Of a DNA stretch of 64,000 nucleotides, positions 48,398-57,766 are shown piece after piece. A program made the translations under genes and the position numbers. Within the stretch, counting starts at the first letter, position 1. Every line of letters starts with the position of its first letter. This stretch comes from Paraferrimonas sedimenticola (GTDB lineage Bacteria > Pseudomonadota > Gammaproteobacteria > Enterobacterales > Shewanellaceae), in assembly GCF_002282855.1 (NCBI RefSeq), contig NZ_NRIR01000002.1:477151-541150 (forward strand), read 5' to 3'. The notes beneath the pieces are model-generated. The model had not been told where the DNA came from and made no database searches. It worked only from the letters and a program-made list of their open reading frames with translations.

Positions 48398-49003
48398 ATG
48401 CGTAATTTGGGGAATAAAGTGAACAAGCCAAGGCCTTCGGCAAAAGGATTTAGTTTGGTGGAAGTGCTGGTAACCCTCATCATTTTGGTGGTGGGGTTGC
48501 TCGGCGTGTTTACTCTGCACTCGGTCGCCAAGCGCACCAACTTCGAGGCCTACCAATACACTCAAGCCACCTATCTGGCCAACGACCTTATCAATCGCAT
48601 GCGCCTCAACCGAGGCGAGCTCGCTCAATACGCTGGAACCTACACAGGTAACCTGTCAGTGCCATCGACCGTATGCGAATCGGGCACCGCCACTGTAACT
48701 TGCGATGACAGCGAGATGCGCAGTTGGGATCTGTACGACTGGGAACAACTGATGATGGGCGCGAGTGTGACAGAAGGCGGAGCTAAGTTGTCTGCACTGA
48801 CATCACCCACGGCTTGTGTCGGTGTGCAGGCCAGTGGAGATGTCACTGTCGTGATTAGCTGGCAAGGCATGAGCGAGACCGAGGACGAGGCCAAGAGCGA
48901 AGAAGATGATGCCGCAGCGACGGCGACTGATACCTTGATTTCAGATTGCGGTACGGCAGGGAAAAAGCGCCGTCACGTAGTAATTGCTTCGGTGGTGATG
49001 TGA
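48398..49003 (+). CDS. pilV: PilV, type IV pilus minor pilin
   Basis: The 201-residue product has a prepilin leader of 16 residues cut before Phe in AKGFSLVEVLVTLIILVVG, so the mature protein starts with F and has Glu at position 5. This is the PilV pattern with LVEVLVTL. The C-terminal part is unusually acidic, with ETEDEAKSEEDDA before the last strand. Minor pilins prime assembly and join the tip complex with PilY1. It is the first gene of the pilVWXY1E cluster, with 240 bases upstream for its promoter. Confidence 0.92.
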   Translation: MRNLGNKVNKPRPSAKGFSLVEVLVTLIILVVGLLGVFTLHSVAKRTNFEAYQYTQATYLANDLINRMRLNRGELAQYAGTYTGNLSVPSTVCESGTATVTCDDSEMRSWDLYDWEQLMMGASVTEGGAKLSALTSPTACVGVQASGDVTVVISWQGMSETEDEAKSEEDDAAATATDTLISDCGTAGKKRRHVVIASVVM

Positions 49004-49004
49004 T

Positions 49005-49991
49005 ATGGCAGCATTGAAACGACAAAAGGGTCTGACACTGGTTGAACTTATGGTTGCCATGTTGATGGCGCTGTTTTTAAGTGCCGGCCTTTTCACCATG
49101 TTTAGCATGTCAGCGCGCAATGTGACCTCTACCGGGCAGTTTGCCGAGCTTCAAGAAAACGCACGAATGGCCTTGGCAATCATGGCCAAGGACATAGGTC
49201 AAACTGGCTTTATGGCGGATTTGAATGGTGTGAGTTTGGTTAAGGGCAATAATGCTTTTAATTTCAACACCTCTATTGCTACCGATTGTGTTGGCGGCGG
49301 GCTAAACAACGCCAGCTTCCCCAACAACCAACCTGCGCACTTTCGAATGATTTGGGGCTACCGAGTCAATGCTTCAACTGAAACTGTCAGCTGTATTGAA
49401 GACGCCTTGAATGGCTCTGATGTCATTCAGATCAAGCGCTTAGTCGGGCCTGATGTGGAACCGACTAATTTACTCGACAATCGTTTTTACTTTTTGGCCA
49501 ACTTTAACCGCGGTGTGTTTTTTAGGAAAGAAGACCTATCCAGTCTACCTGTGGTTCCTGATGCTCGCTATTGGCAGTACCAACACCACGTCTACTACAT
49601 AGAAAACGACACTCGCAATGGCCTGACTATTCCTGTATTGAAACGCCGCAGCTTAACCACGTCTGGCATGGTTGAAGAGCCTTACGTGGATGGCGTTGAG
49701 GACATGCAGATTTTATACGGTATCGACAGCGACGGCGATGGAACTGCCGATGGCTACACCACCGCTGCCAATATCGATAATCGTTTGTGGGACAACCAAG
49801 ACTTTCAACGGATTGTGGCGATAAAAATTCAATTATTGTTGCGCGCACTAAAAGAAGATAGCGAGTTTGATAGCAGCACCTTCAGTTATCAACTCGGTCA
49901 GAAAACCGCGCGCAAGTTTAACGATGGCTATCGTCGCCAAGTGCTTTCAACCACAGTGCTGTTGGAAAATCCAACCTTGCTGAATCAATAG
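49005..49991 (+). CDS. pilW: PilW, type IV pilus minor pilin
   Basis: The 328-residue product starts with a short leader and QKGLTLVELMVAMLMALFLS, a prepilin signal cut after Gly. PilW proteins are the largest minor pilins and carry a big C-terminal globular domain, as here. It starts one base after pilV ends and is followed by pilX after seven bases. Its repeated TxxxGxAxxQxx-like segment (TSTGQFAELQENARMALAIM) is typical of the PilW N-terminal helix. Confidence 0.92.
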   Translation: MAALKRQKGLTLVELMVAMLMALFLSAGLFTMFSMSARNVTSTGQFAELQENARMALAIMAKDIGQTGFMADLNGVSLVKGNNAFNFNTSIATDCVGGGLNNASFPNNQPAHFRMIWGYRVNASTETVSCIEDALNGSDVIQIKRLVGPDVEPTNLLDNRFYFLANFNRGVFFRKEDLSSLPVVPDARYWQYQHHVYYIENDTRNGLTIPVLKRRSLTTSGMVEEPYVDGVEDMQILYGIDSDGDGTADGYTTAANIDNRLWDNQDFQRIVAIKIQLLLRALKEDSEFDSSTFSYQLGQKTARKFNDGYRRQVLSTTVLLENPTLLNQ

Positions 49992-49998
49992 GTGCGCT

Positions 49999-50439
49999 AT
50001 GAAACATCAACAGGGAATCGTTCTCTTTTTTGCACTGGTGGTATTGCTAGTGCTAACAGTGATAGGCACATCGCTGGCGGTTAGCGCAGGCTTTTCTGCG
50101 CGTATGGCGTCAACCAGCGCAGAGCGGGTGGAAGCCTTTCACATGATTAACGGCGCCCAGCTCAGACTGATTGAAGATGAAGCTTCCCGCGCCGGTGATA
50201 GTCGATTTGTCACAGTAACCGGTACCGACCAAGTAACCGATGCCTCACTGAATGTGAATAGCGATATCGAATTTAACATAGAAACCGGATGTCGACGCTC
50301 TAGCACGGCTTCCAGCGCTTCACTATTTGGTTGTCGTCACTTGGACGTCACCAGCCGAACGACCTTTGGGCGTAACAATCGCGGTAATGTCGCGGTTGTG
50401 TCAGCGGTGGAACAGCCCGTGTTTAACATTGGAGGTTAG
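49999..50439 (+). CDS. pilX: PilX, type IV pilus minor pilin
   Basis: The 146-residue protein begins MKHQQGIVLFFALVVLLVLT. PilX-type minor pilins carry a hydrophobic segment without the usual Phe-Thr-Leu and often without Glu5, as here. SARMASTSAERVEAFHMING follows the helix. In other species PilX initiates the minor-pilin complex. It lies between pilW and pilY1 with only two bases to the latter. Confidence 0.9.
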   Translation: MKHQQGIVLFFALVVLLVLTVIGTSLAVSAGFSARMASTSAERVEAFHMINGAQLRLIEDEASRAGDSRFVTVTGTDQVTDASLNVNSDIEFNIETGCRRSSTASSASLFGCRHLDVTSRTTFGRNNRGNVAVVSAVEQPVFNIGG

Positions 50440-50441
50440 TC

Positions 50442-53400
50442 ATGCGTATTCGAGCATTATTTTTTGCGAGCCTGCTTCCGCTATTGAGTCAAGTTCAGGC
50501 GGATGATACGGAGCTGTATGTATTTGAATCCTCTCAGCGCACCGGTGCTCGACCCAAGGTTCTCATTATCTTTGATAATTCAGGAAGTATGGGGGCAGTG
50601 GACCAATCCAAGTCTACCTACGATCCCGACATTGACTACGACCCGGTTCTTTCGGGCTTCTTCCAAGAGCGTGGAATTTACTGGACCGCATCTGGCATTG
50701 ATAACGCTAGTATGCCAGTGCCTTCACAACCCAATGACTCTCGCCGTTTCCTAGAAGTTATTAACCTGTGTGATACCGCCAAACAGGCGCTGGACAAGCA
50801 TGGTATTTATACCGGCTTTCTTCGCGAGTACAGCAAGTCGGGCAATAGCGGCAGTTGGGAGGAGTTACGAGAAAACAACGGCTTCAACGAAAATGACCTG
50901 ATTGAGTGTCTAGCAGACATCCAAGAGGGGAATCCGAAAAACGGCGATCGCGATGATGGATTTCCTATCGACGGTGGCAAGCCACAGGGTAATGACCACT
51001 TTGATGTGGCCTATCAAACCGACAATCTGGGTGGGTATGAAAACAACACTAATTTCGGCAGTGGTAGCCCTGTCACCCTTTATACCGATAACTACCTATT
51101 CTGGTTTCACTCAGAGGACGATGAGGTAGGCAGTGTTCCCAAGACTCGTATGGAGCAGGCGCAACAGGTCATCTCTACCGTAGTCGAAACCACACCAGGA
51201 GTAGACATTGGACTCGCTTTATTCAATCTTAATTTCCCGTCGGACACGCGGCACGGCGGCCGAATTGTGCAGGCAATTCAACAGCTCGATTCAGCTGGAC
51301 GAGCTGAGCTGACGAACAAGATCAATAAAATCAGTCCTGATACCAACACACCACTGACAGAAACGCTGTACGAGTCATACCGCTACTTGGCGGGGCTAGC
51401 GCCACACTATGGTTTTGCCGACTCGAGCTATAAAAACAATAAGTCTGGCATCGATTACAGTGTCACGGACAGTAATTATTTGCCGACCGATCCCAACTGT
51501 ATTGGTGCTGATGGCAACTACATTTCGCCTTACACTGGATGTCAGGGCAAAACGTACGTCATTTTGATCACTGACGGCTTACCCACTGCTGACGAAAACG
51601 CCAATTCGCGAATCACTTCACTACCTCAGGGCGTTGGCGCTCCGTATAAAGATGACGATATCACCAGCTATCTGCCAGCGCTTTCAGAATGGATGTTTGA
51701 ACACGACATCATATCGCCATCGGACAATTACGAAGACGTAGACATAAAACGCAATGTAGTGACTTACACCATTGGCTTTAGTGAAGATGCTGCCGACGCC
51801 GAAGCGCTTTTGGTGGAAACGGCGAAACGGGGCGGAGGTCAATACTTCTCTGCTAACGATTACTTAGATCTGCAAAAAGCCCTAACCGATATCTTTATCG
51901 AAATCTCCCGTGAAACAGCAAGTTTTACCTCTCCGTCAATTGCTAGTAATAACTTCGACCGCACCCAGACTTTGGACGCAGTCTACTACGGTATGTTCTA
52001 TCCAAATACTGGCCCGCGCTGGATGGGGAATTTGAAAAAGCTTCGAATTCGAGGCGACGGCGCAATTGTTGATTCAAAGGGCGTCCAGGCGATCGACGAT
52101 GATGGCAATATTGCCAGTCGAGCTTGCACCATATGGACACCGTCTGCGACCTGTAGCGTGCTCGCTGACGGAGGCGATGGCAACGAGGTTCACGACGGTG
52201 GTGTGGTTCACATGCTGCGCAACAATACTAACCGGACTCTTTACACTGATGCAGGCTCCAACAATAGCTTGGTGCCTTTGACTACCTCAAACCTGATTAA
52301 TCGTGCTGGCAGCATCGAGGATCTTGCTGACCACATGAATATGGGGGCCGCACAAGACTTGTCATTAGAGCAAACCTTCGATGAGCAGTTGCGCTGGGTA
52401 TATGGGTTTGACGTGGATGACGACAACGATGATTCATCAGTCAGTGAAATTCGCGCCGATGTTATGGGCGATCCTCTGCACTCCAAACCATTGGCAATTA
52501 CCTATGGCCAAGCCGATGGAAGCTCGGATGTGCGCATCGTAATGGGTACTAACCACGGCCTGCTGCACATGTTCAAGGATAGCGGCGACACTGTGTCTGA
52601 GAGCTGGGCTTTTGCACCATACGATTTATTGCCAAATAGCGTAACATTACGCGCGAACTTTCCTTCAGGCGCGCATACCGTTTACGGAGTGGACTCATCA
52701 CCGGTTGCCTATGTTCGGGACGTCAATGCTGACGGGATTATTCAATCGGATCAGGACGATAAGGTGTGGGTGTTCGTTGGCCTGCGCAGAGGCGGTAACG
52801 CCTACTATGCGCTCGACGTTACCGACCCGGATAATCCAGAGTTGCTTTGGCACATAGCAGCGGGCGACACAGGCTTCGATGAAATGGGACAGACTTGGTC
52901 CGAACCAGTTGTGACACACGTCAACGGGCATCCGGGTTTATCTAGAGCGACAGCAAAACCAGTGGTTATCGTTGGTGGTGGATACGACTCCGCAAAAGAT
53001 AAAGCGGGAGCAAGCTATCAAGATACTCGTGGTCGAGCGCTGTATATTATCGACGCTGAAACGGGAACCATGCTGCACAGCTTTGGCGCTGAGGATTCAG
53101 GTGCGGTGACCGAAGTGGAGGGAATGGACTCAAGTATTCCCAACAAGGTCGCGGCACTTGATAGCAACGGTGATGGCATCACCGATCGTCTCTACGCCAC
53201 GGACAGCTCAGCCAATGTCTGGCGTTTCGATATGGTTGGTGCGGACATGAGTAAGTGGAGTGCTTACAAGTTTGCTTCTTTGGGTGGAGATACAGATCCC
53301 GAGAATCGTCGCTTCTTTTCTGAACCGGCAGTGGCACAGACAGCCATGACTCGAGTTAGCAAAGTCGATGGTCAAATCGCGTTCCAAGAAAAAGCTTACG

Positions 53401-54017
53401 ATGCGGTTGTAGTAGGCAGCGGCAATCGCCCAACGCCATTGGATACTAGCCGTAATGACTATTTCTTCACCTTGCGCGACCCCTACGTTTACAGCCGAAA
53501 CATCGATGAGGATAATCCTGCACCCGACACTGTCACAATCAGTGATTTGTACGACGTTAGTTCAGCGGGTTACGACACTGTGTCTAGCGATGACGAGCAA
53601 GACAAATTGGATTTGTTGAATTCAAACAAAATGGGTTGGTACCAAGAATTCACCAAGAGTGGAGAAAAGAGCCTTTCTGGAGCCGTAATTTTGGGCGGAA
53701 AAGTCTACTTCACGTCATTCGTACCGCAGACTGAGATGGCCGAAAATCAGTGTATGTTAGAAGGTGGTGGTAGGCTGTACGTAAGGGATTTACATCGAGG
53801 AATAAACAAGCTTTCCGAACCATACTACGACATTGGGGATCATATTCCTGATACGCCTCAAGTAGTGGTACCGCCTCGCAACTCTGATGATGATGGAGAT
53901 GGAGATGGAGATAATAACGGGGGTAACGACTCTCCTATTTATCTGTTGGTACCAAAACCTTTGCCGACTGGAGTAGAGATGCGTGCCCGTCGAATTTATT
54001 ACCACATTGAAGAATAG
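50442..54017 (+). CDS. pilY1: PilY1, type IV pilus tip adhesin and calcium-dependent regulator
   Basis: The 1191-residue secreted protein has a signal peptide (1-20). A von Willebrand A-like domain carries the metal-ion site DNSGSM at 45-50 and continues to about residue 495 (ILITDGLPTAD near 377). A C-terminal beta-propeller of PilY1 type follows, with calcium-loop sequences DVNADGIIQSD near 760 and DSNGDGITDRLY near 907. The latter matches the calcium site known in Pseudomonas PilY1. An Asp-Gly repeat (about 1148-1163) precedes the last 30 residues. PilY1 sits at the pilus tip and affects adhesion and retraction. Confidence 0.95.
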   Translation: MRIRALFFASLLPLLSQVQADDTELYVFESSQRTGARPKVLIIFDNSGSMGAVDQSKSTYDPDIDYDPVLSGFFQERGIYWTASGIDNASMPVPSQPNDSRRFLEVINLCDTAKQALDKHGIYTGFLREYSKSGNSGSWEELRENNGFNENDLIECLADIQEGNPKNGDRDDGFPIDGGKPQGNDHFDVAYQTDNLGGYENNTNFGSGSPVTLYTDNYLFWFHSEDDEVGSVPKTRMEQAQQVISTVVETTPGVDIGLALFNLNFPSDTRHGGRIVQAIQQLDSAGRAELTNKINKISPDTNTPLTETLYESYRYLAGLAPHYGFADSSYKNNKSGIDYSVTDSNYLPTDPNCIGADGNYISPYTGCQGKTYVILITDGLPTADENANSRITSLPQGVGAPYKDDDITSYLPALSEWMFEHDIISPSDNYEDVDIKRNVVTYTIGFSEDAADAEALLVETAKRGGGQYFSANDYLDLQKALTDIFIEISRETASFTSPSIASNNFDRTQTLDAVYYGMFYPNTGPRWMGNLKKLRIRGDGAIVDSKGVQAIDDDGNIASRACTIWTPSATCSVLADGGDGNEVHDGGVVHMLRNNTNRTLYTDAGSNNSLVPLTTSNLINRAGSIEDLADHMNMGAAQDLSLEQTFDEQLRWVYGFDVDDDNDDSSVSEIRADVMGDPLHSKPLAITYGQADGSSDVRIVMGTNHGLLHMFKDSGDTVSESWAFAPYDLLPNSVTLRANFPSGAHTVYGVDSSPVAYVRDVNADGIIQSDQDDKVWVFVGLRRGGNAYYALDVTDPDNPELLWHIAAGDTGFDEMGQTWSEPVVTHVNGHPGLSRATAKPVVIVGGGYDSAKDKAGASYQDTRGRALYIIDAETGTMLHSFGAEDSGAVTEVEGMDSSIPNKVAALDSNGDGITDRLYATDSSANVWRFDMVGADMSKWSAYKFASLGGDTDPENRRFFSEPAVAQTAMTRVSKVDGQIAFQEKAYDAVVVGSGNRPTPLDTSRNDYFFTLRDPYVYSRNIDEDNPAPDTVTISDLYDVSSAGYDTVSSDDEQDKLDLLNSNKMGWYQEFTKSGEKSLSGAVILGGKVYFTSFVPQTEMAENQCMLEGGGRLYVRDLHRGINKLSEPYYDIGDHIPDTPQVVVPPRNSDDDGDGDGDNNGGNDSPIYLLVPKPLPTGVEMRARRIYYHIEE

Positions 54018-54027
54018 GAGCGGGACC

Positions 54028-54432
54028 ATGAAGACAGTTAAAGGCTTCACTTTAATTGAGCTGCTGATCACGGTCACTATTGTGGCGATTTTGGCATCGG
54101 TCGTGTACCCATCGTACACGGATTACGTGGCTCGAAGCGCGCGGGCAGACGCTATGGCCGTGTTGGCCGGCGCTGCGGCAAAGCAAGAACAGTACTATAT
54201 GGACTATCGCAAGTACGCATCCTCCCTCACTCAAATTGGCTTGGCTAGCACGACTGACAATGGCCATTATGGCATTAGTGTTACAGCAGCCGATGGCGGG
54301 TTTACAGTCACAGCTGAAGCTACTGGAATACAAGCGAAGCGGGATGCTCGCTGTGCATCATTGAGCATGGATAACACTGGTGCCAAATGGAGCAAGGATC
54401 AGGATAACAACACATCAGAAGGATGTTGGTAA
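54028..54432 (+). CDS. pilE: PilE, type IV pilus minor pilin
   Basis: The 134-residue type IV prepilin has the leader MKTVKG and the cleavage and helix sequence FTLIELLITVTIVAILA, with Glu5 of the mature protein. PSYTDYVARSARADAMAVL follows, as is usual for PilE-type minor pilins. Two cysteines near the C terminus (RCASLSMD and EGCW) could form the D-region disulfide. ATG 54028 follows AGGAGCGGGACC. The stop shares one base with the start of the next small gene. Confidence 0.92.
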   Translation: MKTVKGFTLIELLITVTIVAILASVVYPSYTDYVARSARADAMAVLAGAAAKQEQYYMDYRKYASSLTQIGLASTTDNGHYGISVTAADGGFTVTAEATGIQAKRDARCASLSMDNTGAKWSKDQDNNTSEGCW

Positions 54433-54767
54433 TGAAAATTTGGATAGCAGTTGTATTGGCGCTATTGGTTAGCTTCAGCGCGTCAGCGGCTAAGCAACAA
54501 AAAGCCAAACAAGATTACAAGTGCGCTGTGACGACGCCTTATGGCGACAAGCTTCAGTTTTATCGCTGGCCAGTTGCTCAAAAACAAGCGCGACAAGCCA
54601 AGCTGGTGGGCACAAAGGTCAAGTTAACGCCGGGCTTACGCAAAAAAGCTACCTATACGGTTGCCGAAGATAAGTCGTACATAATGTCTGTCTATGAGTG
54701 CACCGAACTCAAATCCGAGTTTACGCATCCAATCGCTCGCGAGCTAGACGCCGGCACTCCTCGCTAA
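54432..54767 (+). CDS. Small secreted protein of unknown function in the minor-pilin cluster
   Basis: From ATG 54432 the product is 111 residues, with a signal peptide (about 1-19, ending SASA) and a basic mature part of about 90 residues with two cysteines (KCAVTTP and YECTELKSEF) that could form one disulfide. I do not recognise the family. The start overlaps the pilE stop by one base (TAATG), so it belongs to the pilus operon. The Pseudomonas cluster has a small pilY2 gene at a similar place, between pilY1 and pilE, but I cannot show homology. The stop overlaps the converging pseudopilin gene by four bases. Confidence 0.8.
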   Translation: MKIWIAVVLALLVSFSASAAKQQKAKQDYKCAVTTPYGDKLQFYRWPVAQKQARQAKLVGTKVKLTPGLRKKATYTVAEDKSYIMSVYECTELKSEFTHPIARELDAGTPR

Positions 54768-55264
54768 TCGCAGGAGCGCCCGGCGACCTCGGCTAGCTTA
54801 CTCCGCCCAGTATTCGCCACCACCACCTGGCGGCTGTACTCAGCTTTACCTCCAGGGCAAAGATTTAATGTCCCGTTGCTGCCATAAGCCAGTCCGTTGT
54901 GATCAAACTTGATCCACTTGCGATTGTAATCGAGCTTGTCCTCTTTGTGGTGTGACTTCACTTGCTGTAATACCTCGTCGCCATCGTTTAATTCCCCAAA
55001 TGGCTGACTGTCAGCGAACACACTGTATCCCTTATTCCAGTCGCTATGGCAGCGCTTATCTACTAGCGGGCAAACCGTAATGGTAGCGCCGTAGAGACGC
55101 GCTTGTAGACGAGCAAAATTCAGCGCCCTGTGATGGGTCAGTTGGCTTGAGTGAGCACAGTAGTGATACTGCCACTGGCTCATGGCGGGCAGGCCAATCG
55201 CTAAGACGATGGCGGCGATGATGATGGTGACTAACATTTCGATTAGCGTAAATCCGTTGTGCAT
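54764..55264 (-). CDS. FimT/FimU (GspH)-type pseudopilin, copy 1
   Basis: The 166-residue product has a very short prepilin leader (MHNG) followed by FTLIEMLVTIIIAAIVLAIG and a GspH/FimT-like C-terminal domain: ITVCPLVDKRCHSDWNKGYSVF with paired cysteines, KFDHNGLA, and LCPGG, which precedes the last strands. ATG 55264 follows AAGGAG at six bases. It converges on the pilVWXY1E transcript and lies 98 bases after a second copy of the same family. Confidence 0.88.
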   Translation of the reverse strand: MHNGFTLIEMLVTIIIAAIVLAIGLPAMSQWQYHYCAHSSQLTHHRALNFARLQARLYGATITVCPLVDKRCHSDWNKGYSVFADSQPFGELNDGDEVLQQVKSHHKEDKLDYNRKWIKFDHNGLAYGSNGTLNLCPGGKAEYSRQVVVANTGRSKLAEVAGRSCD

Positions 55265-55362
55265 GTGTTGCTCCTTAGGTTCTAAGGAAAGCAAACACTA
55301 GCTCAGGAGAAAACGCCTGTTATGGCAGAGAGAAGTTCTGGTTACTGGTTCTTAAGTACTAG

Positions 55363-55851
55363 TTAGCCACAGCTGTAGTTGCCTGAAGTCAGCGAAGAGC
55401 GTCCACTGGCTTGGACCTCGACGCGTCTGGCGTTATCACTCTTACCCGAGGCACAATAGGTGAAGTTGCCGCTGGTGCTGCCGGCACTGCCATTGGCATC
55501 AAATCGAAGCGCATTGTGGGTGAAAATCAGTTTGTCGTTGCCATCAAAGGCATCGATTTTTCGAAGGACTTCGACAACTGAGCCGTCAGCCGCTTCGATG
55601 AAGACCGAGAACCCTGAGCGCCAGTTGTTGCCACAGCTGTTGTTGCTCAGTGGGCAAATGGTCACACGAGCGCTGTATGACATGGCTTGGTTGCGGGCGA
55701 ACAGCACGGTGGACTGAATGCGGCTAGCAGCGGACTGAGCGCGCTGTGAATCGTACAGATCAGATAGCTTGGGAACGCCGTAGCCAATCAGCACCACGGC
55801 CACCACGATAGTGATCAGAAGCTCGATCAATGTAAATCCTTTTGTTTTCAT
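55363..55851 (-). CDS. FimT/FimU (GspH)-type pseudopilin, copy 2
   Basis: The 162-residue product has the leader MKTKG and FTLIELLITIVVAVVLIGYG, then a GspH/FimT domain with ARVTICPLSNNSCGNNWRSG, RFDANGSAGSTSGNFTYCA and a terminal NYSCG. The layout and cysteine pattern match those of copy 1, so the two are probably an old tandem duplication. Such minor pilins act in priming pilus assembly, and in some species they bind DNA for uptake. Confidence 0.9.
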   Translation of the reverse strand: MKTKGFTLIELLITIVVAVVLIGYGVPKLSDLYDSQRAQSAASRIQSTVLFARNQAMSYSARVTICPLSNNSCGNNWRSGFSVFIEAADGSVVEVLRKIDAFDGNDKLIFTHNALRFDANGSAGSTSGNFTYCASGKSDNARRVEVQASGRSSLTSGNYSCG

Positions 55852-55920
55852 CGCGGTACCCTGTGCGCACTTTTATTTGGTGGTGTGTTAATATCACCAC
55901 AAAACGCTGCCCATGAATAG

Positions 55921-56741
<821 letters not shown>

Positions 56742-56847
56742 CCGGAACAATTGTTTGGTAATAATTAACAGTTAGTATCACTTTAGTCCCGATTAGGTTG
56801 CAAGAATGTATCTGTACTTTTGGGAGCTGAGTCGCGACGAGGGCACA

Positions 56848-56873
56848 AAAAAAGCGCCAAATGGCGCTTTTTT
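56848..56873 (-). terminator. Intrinsic terminator of bamD
   Basis: AAAAAAGCGCC and GGCGCTTTTTT form a perfect 11-base stem with a four-base loop. It lies 20 bases after the bamD stop. Confidence 0.9.
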
Positions 56874-56892
56874 CCTCTAGCGTTTAAAACGG

Positions 56893-57645
56893 TTACTCGC
56901 CCGATTCAAAGTTGAGGCTATATACCTCTTGAGCGTGTTGCTGCAGGGTTTGCTGGCCTAACTCGCCATAACCTTCAATCATGATTTCTAACGCGCGCTT
57001 GGTTGAATCGCTACCTGGGTAGGTCTCCACGACCAGCTGAGCACGGTTAACTGCCGCAGAGAAAGCGTCCATCTTCATGTAGTACTCGGCCACTTGAATC
57101 GAGTAACGCGCCAAGCGATTGCGAAGTTCTAACATACGCTGACGGGCGTCTTTTACATAACGGCTGTTTGGATAGCTGATCAACAACTTCTCAAAATCGG
57201 CAAACGCTTCTCGAGCATAAGTTGGGTCTCGGTCGGTGCGGTCGATATTGAACATGTCGTGGAACAAGTAGCTGTCTTGCTGCATGTTCACCAGACCACG
57301 CATGAACTGAACATAGTCAGTATCTGGGTGGGTTGGGTTCAGGCGCAGAAAGCGGTCGATGTTCGCCAGCGCATTCGCACTGTCGTCCAGCTTGTAATAG
57401 GAGTAAATCAGGTCCAGTTGTACCTGAGTCTTGTGCGCGCCAAACGGATAGCGCGAATCAAGCGCAGATAGGGTCTGCACGGCTTTGGTAAAGTTGCCTA
57501 GCTCCATTGAAGTACGAGCTTGCTTATACAGGGCTGTGGCCGACTGTTTTGACAGCTGAACTTCGTCAGAATCAGAGCTGGCGCAACCGCTGATAATCAG
57601 GGCGAACAGGCTAATGGCGGTTGCTTTAACTAATTTGCTTCTCAT
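56893..57645 (-). CDS. bamD: BamD, outer-membrane assembly lipoprotein
   Basis: The 250-residue product has a lipoprotein signal with lipobox LIISGC (acylated Cys21) followed by about five TPR-type helical pairs. ATALYKQARTSMELGNFTKA opens the first repeat and ALEIMIEGYGELGQ the last. BamD is the essential lipoprotein partner of BamA in folding outer-membrane proteins. It is divergent from rluD, as in E. coli, where bamD-rluD-pgeF-clpB lie side by side. Confidence 0.97.
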   Translation of the reverse strand: MRSKLVKATAISLFALIISGCASSDSDEVQLSKQSATALYKQARTSMELGNFTKAVQTLSALDSRYPFGAHKTQVQLDLIYSYYKLDDSANALANIDRFLRLNPTHPDTDYVQFMRGLVNMQQDSYLFHDMFNIDRTDRDPTYAREAFADFEKLLISYPNSRYVKDARQRMLELRNRLARYSIQVAEYYMKMDAFSAAVNRAQLVVETYPGSDSTKRALEIMIEGYGELGQQTLQQHAQEVYSLNFESGE

Positions 57646-57766
57646 GTTTCGAACTATATTTTCGTTTTGTTTTAAGAATTCTGGGGTTTAACGCTAAACT
57701 ATGCGGATTCGATTGTACCACTTGGTACAGGTATTACGACCCCAATTGTTATAAAACGGTTCCCCC

